Shown here: one piece after another, positions 43,548-46,519 of the stretch
How the letters are laid out: every line of letters starts with the position of its first letter
Numbering within the stretch: position 1 is the stretch's first letter
NCBI GenBank assembly: GCA_001767195.1
Contig: MEKU01000080.1
Location: 20,566 to 67,084 of the forward strand
From: Acidobacteria bacterium RIFCSPLOWO2_02_FULL_67_21
GTDB taxonomy: Bacteria > Acidobacteriota > Vicinamibacteria > Vicinamibacterales > UBA2999
Direction of reading: 5' to 3'
Length of the DNA: 46,519 nt
Notes under the pieces: generated by a model
Databases searched by the model: none
The model's input: only the letters and a program-made list of their open reading frames with translations
Told to the model about the DNA's origin: nothing
Program-made: the position numbers and the translations under genes

Positions 43548-44405
43548 ATGCAGCCACTTGCCTACATGGACCGCGAGTTTCTCGACAGCGATGAGGCCCG
43601 CCCGCTCCGGATCCTGGCCGAATACCTCGAGCCGCTGCGGCGCTTCAAGGCGCAGAACATCCAGGACACCGTCGTCTTCTTCGGCTCGGCCCGGATCCAC
43701 AGCCGAGAGCACGCGGAGCAGACGCTCCAGCGCCTCATGCGGCGGGTGGTCGGGAAGGACGCGGAGCCGCCGGACGAGCACCTCCTCCGCGGACGCAAGG
43801 CGCTCGAGTGGTCGCGGTATTACGAGGACGCGCGCGAGCTCGCGCGCCTGCTGACCGAATGGTCGCTCCCGCTCGCCTCGCCGCACCATCGGTTCGTGGT
43901 CACCTCCGGCGGCGGCCCCGGCATCATGGAGGCGGCCAACCGGGGCGCCATGGAGGCCGGCGGCAAGACGATCGGGCTCAACATCAGGCTGCCGTTCGAG
44001 CAGGGCGCCAACCGCTACATCACCGACGGCCTGCACTTCGAGTTCCACTACTTCTTCATGCGCAAGTTCTGGTTCGCGTATCTGGCGAAGTCGCTGGTCG
44101 TCTTTCCGGGCGGCTTTGGAACGCTTGACGAGATGTTCGAGATCCTGACGCTCATGCAGACCGAGAAGCTCGCCAAGCAGATCCAGATCATCCTGTACGG
44201 AACCGACTACTGGAACAAGGTCCTCGACCTCGAGCCGCTGCTGGATTGGGGCGCGATCTCCCCGCCGGACCTCGCGCTCCTGCAGCGGGCCGACAGCCCG
44301 CAGCAGGCGTTCGAGTTGTTGAAGGCGCACCTGACCGCGCATCATGTCGAGCCGGCCACGGAGCAGGAAACCAAGGCGCCGGGGATCGCGAAGACGCGCT
44401 CCTAG
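43548..44405 (+). CDS. LOG-family protein (TIGR00730-like)
   Basis: VVFFGSARIHSREHAEQ...VVTSGGGPGIMEAANRGAMEAGGKTIGLNIRLPFEQGANRYITDGLHFEFHYFFMRKFWFAYLAKSLVVFPGGFGTLDEMFEILTLMQT. Confidence 0.92.
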   Translation: MQPLAYMDREFLDSDEARPLRILAEYLEPLRRFKAQNIQDTVVFFGSARIHSREHAEQTLQRLMRRVVGKDAEPPDEHLLRGRKALEWSRYYEDARELARLLTEWSLPLASPHHRFVVTSGGGPGIMEAANRGAMEAGGKTIGLNIRLPFEQGANRYITDGLHFEFHYFFMRKFWFAYLAKSLVVFPGGFGTLDEMFEILTLMQTEKLAKQIQIILYGTDYWNKVLDLEPLLDWGAISPPDLALLQRADSPQQAFELLKAHLTAHHVEPATEQETKAPGIAKTRS

Positions 44406-45583
44406 TAGAGCAGGAACGGCTTCCGCACTTCGGCGAACGCCCGCTCGTCGTCGCGCCAGCTGTCGACAATCTCGGCGAGCGGCGCACCCTCTTCGACCTG
44501 CCGCCGGAGCCGATCGGACCCGGCCAGGATGTCGATCGGCAGCTTGTCGTGCTCGTATTCGTACGGCGGGAGGCGCCAGGCGAAGTGTGCCGGGTCCAAT
44601 TGCCGGAAGGTCTGCAGGAGCGCAACGCCGGTCGCCACGGGCCGGAACGCGTCGCGATCGGACACGTGGATCTGGCACCCGCCGCAGGCGCGTTGAGCAT
44701 GCTTCTGGAACGTCGGCTCGAAGACGGCCGGCCTGAAATACACGCCGGGAAGGTCCAGCGCATTCATCCCGGCCGCGAAGCGGTCGGCGTCGATCCAGGG
44801 CGCCCCGACCAGCTCGAACGGCCTCGTCGTCCCGCGGCCTTCCGAGAGCAGCGTGCCTTCGAACAGGACGGTGCCCGGATAGACGACGGCCGTCTCGAGC
44901 GTCGGCATGTTCGGCGACGGCATGACCCAGGGCAGGCCGGTCCGGTCCGCGTACATCGACCGCTGCCAGCGCTCCATTCTGGCGATCTCGAGTGACGCGC
45001 CGGCGCCGAACCGCTCGTTGAAGAGCGCCGCCAGCTCGCCGATCGTCATCCCGTGCCGCATGGGAATGGGAAACTGCCCGACGAACGATTCGAAGCCTGG
45101 CGCGAGCGAGGCGCCTTCGACCCCCCGCCCGCCGATCGGGTTCGGCCGGTCGCAGACGATCACGGGAATACGGTGGCGGGCGGCTGCGCGCAGGCAGTTC
45201 GCCATCGTGTAGATGAACGTGTAGATCCGGGCGCCGATGTCCTGCAGGTCGATGACCAGGACCTCGACGTCCCGCAGCATGTCGGCGGTCGGCTCGCGGG
45301 TTTCGCTGTAGAGCGAACAGACCGGCACCCGGCGCGAGGCATCCTCGCGGTGCGGCGTTTCGACCATGTTGTCCTGCACGTCGGACCGGAAGCCATGCTG
45401 CGGGCCGAAGATGGCTGCCAGCCGGACGTCGCCCGACTCGGCCAGCCGATCGACGATGTGGCGGAAGGCGTGGTCGACCGAGGCGTGATTGCAGACGACG
45501 CCGACGCGGGCGCCGCGAAGGCGCCGCGATCCCAGCAGAACATCGGAGCCCAGACGTACAGCGCCGGCCGCGGTCAGGAGCAT
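44402..45583 (-). CDS. DUF1343 / NamZ-like exo-beta-N-acetylmuramidase family protein
   Basis: LRGARVGVVCNHASVDHAFRHIVDRL...AIFGPQHGFRSDVQDNMVET...VLVIDLQDIGARIYTFIYTMANCLRAAARHRIPVIVCDRPNPIGGRGVEG. Confidence 0.88.
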   Translation of the reverse strand: MLLTAAGAVRLGSDVLLGSRRLRGARVGVVCNHASVDHAFRHIVDRLAESGDVRLAAIFGPQHGFRSDVQDNMVETPHREDASRRVPVCSLYSETREPTADMLRDVEVLVIDLQDIGARIYTFIYTMANCLRAAARHRIPVIVCDRPNPIGGRGVEGASLAPGFESFVGQFPIPMRHGMTIGELAALFNERFGAGASLEIARMERWQRSMYADRTGLPWVMPSPNMPTLETAVVYPGTVLFEGTLLSEGRGTTRPFELVGAPWIDADRFAAGMNALDLPGVYFRPAVFEPTFQKHAQRACGGCQIHVSDRDAFRPVATGVALLQTFRQLDPAHFAWRLPPYEYEHDKLPIDILAGSDRLRRQVEEGAPLAEIVDSWRDDERAFAEVRKPFLLY

Positions 45584-45699
45584 GCCGACCATTATCAGCG
45601 AGCTCGACTGTATCAGCGGCGAACTCAGCCGTATGCGGGATCGAGCGGGCGCGCCGGGATGCTATTGCCGGGCTCGCGTGCGGCCGATACGACCATCAA

Positions 45700-46095
45700 A
45701 TGTTTCAACCCAGTCCATCGGTTTCTCGGGTGGCGGCCGCCTGTCTGCTCGTCTGTGTCCTCCCGGCCGCCGCGGCCGCTCAGGAGAAGCGTCTGACGCT
45801 TCCGACGTTTGTGGCCAGCAGCGCCGCAGCCGCCGATTGGGTGTCGACCTATCAGGCTCTGAAGTTCTACAAGGTCCGAGAGACCAATCCCATGCTCCGT
45901 CCGTTCGAGCGATCGCCGGCATCGCTTGTCGCCGTCGGCGCACTGATCGACGTCGGATCCGTGAGCGCCTGGAACGTCATCGTCGGCCGCCGGCACGAGC
46001 GCGTGGCGGTCGCCGGGCTGTGGGCGATGGCCGCCTTCCGGACCTACATCACGCTTCACAACATGCGGAACATGCGCCGCGCCGAGCGCCGGTAA
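45700..46095 (+). CDS. Hypothetical protein with signal peptide
   Basis: MFQPSPSVSRVAAACLLVCVLPAAAAAQEKRLTLPTFVASSAAAADWVSTYQALKFYKVRETNPMLRPFERSPASLVAVGALIDVGSVSAWN. Confidence 0.65.
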   Translation: MFQPSPSVSRVAAACLLVCVLPAAAAAQEKRLTLPTFVASSAAAADWVSTYQALKFYKVRETNPMLRPFERSPASLVAVGALIDVGSVSAWNVIVGRRHERVAVAGLWAMAAFRTYITLHNMRNMRRAERR

Positions 46096-46243
46096 ATCGC
46101 CGGACGCCCTGATTCTCGCCGAGCCGTTCGACCTGCAGCCGCGCATGCTCGCCCGCGCCGATGCGATTCGCGCCTCGCTCAGACGCCGGGGCTGGCGGGA
46201 CGCGGGCGAATCCTGACCGGCGTTGGTCTGCCTCCGGCGCGGG

Positions 46244-46519
46244 TCACACGGTCTGCAGGTACTGATGGATCATGCTGACGGTGGCCGACCCTTCGCCGAC
46301 GGCGGCGGCGACACGCTTGCTCGAACCGCGGCGGGCGTCGCCGGCGGCGAAGACGCCCGGCACGCTGGTTTCAAACAGGAACGGGTCGCGATCGGCGGTC
46401 CACGCCTTCGGCCAGCGGCCGTCCACCAGCAGGTCGCGGCCGGTCAGAATGAATCCCTGGGCATCCCGCTCCACCAGGTCGGCCACCATCCCCGTACGGG
46501 GTGCCGATCCGATGAAGAT
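46244..46519 (-). CDS. Thioredoxin-reductase-like FAD-dependent oxidoreductase, C-terminal part (runs off window)
   Basis: FIGSAPRTGMVADLVERDAQGFILTGRDLL...FLFETSVPGVFAAGDARRGSSKRVAAAVGEGSATVSMIHQYLQTV. Confidence 0.85.
   Translation of the reverse strand: MFIGSAPRTGMVADLVERDAQGFILTGRDLLVDGRWPKAWTADRDPFLFETSVPGVFAAGDARRGSSKRVAAAVGEGSATVSMIHQYLQTV

Noticed and set aside
42834-44678. 614-aa minus-strand ORF across pyk, SRPBCC and LOG genes
   Set aside because: Spans three well-supported genes; composition is out-of-frame-like.
46100-46216. Short reading frame LILAEPFDLQPRMLARADAIRASLRRRGWRDAGES
   Set aside because: No start codon or upstream coding continuity; too short to support as a gene.
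1-46519. CRISPR array or cas genes
   Set aside because: No regularly spaced direct repeats with unique spacers seen, and no cas-like proteins in the ORF track.

Overview
GC-rich bacterial chromosomal window. Gene content and style suggest an Acidobacteriota/Vicinamibacterales-like genome, but that is inference; no 16S is present. Most of it is chromosomal housekeeping: prfA, moaD/moaE, thiD, bioY, a methyltransferase, aspA, class I fumarase, an erpA-type Fe-S carrier, a PHP phosphoesterase, two cold-shock proteins, a MobA-like nucleotidyltransferase, an AddB/AddA-like nuclease-helicase pair, Mrp, an iron uptake locus (TonB receptor + FbpC/A/B), two M16 peptidases, an amidase, pyruvate kinase, a LOG-family protein, NamZ/DUF1343 and the edge of a thioredoxin-reductase-like gene. 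Main items for follow-up: (1) a ~6.1 kb remnant integrative island (12962-19089) bounded by a 16-bp direct repeat, GAAGGATGGTGGACCT, whose right copy is the 3' end of tRNA-Ala(GGC), containing an integrase relic, a DUF4258/DUF2283 pair, a HigBA locus with an internally deleted toxin, and a frameshifted lipoprotein amidohydrolase; (2) a Fur regulator fused to a rubrerythrin/ferritin-like diiron domain, directly after an erpA-like gene; (3) an ABC ATPase-like protein without a Walker A lysine; (4) a recurring TAnnnT box ending 6-8 nt before start codons with no Shine-Dalgarno, which suggests widespread leaderless transcription; (5) a repeat element read in-frame in a methyltransferase N-terminus, and several palindromic intergenic repeats. 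All calls come from reading the sequence and ORF track; no database search was run.
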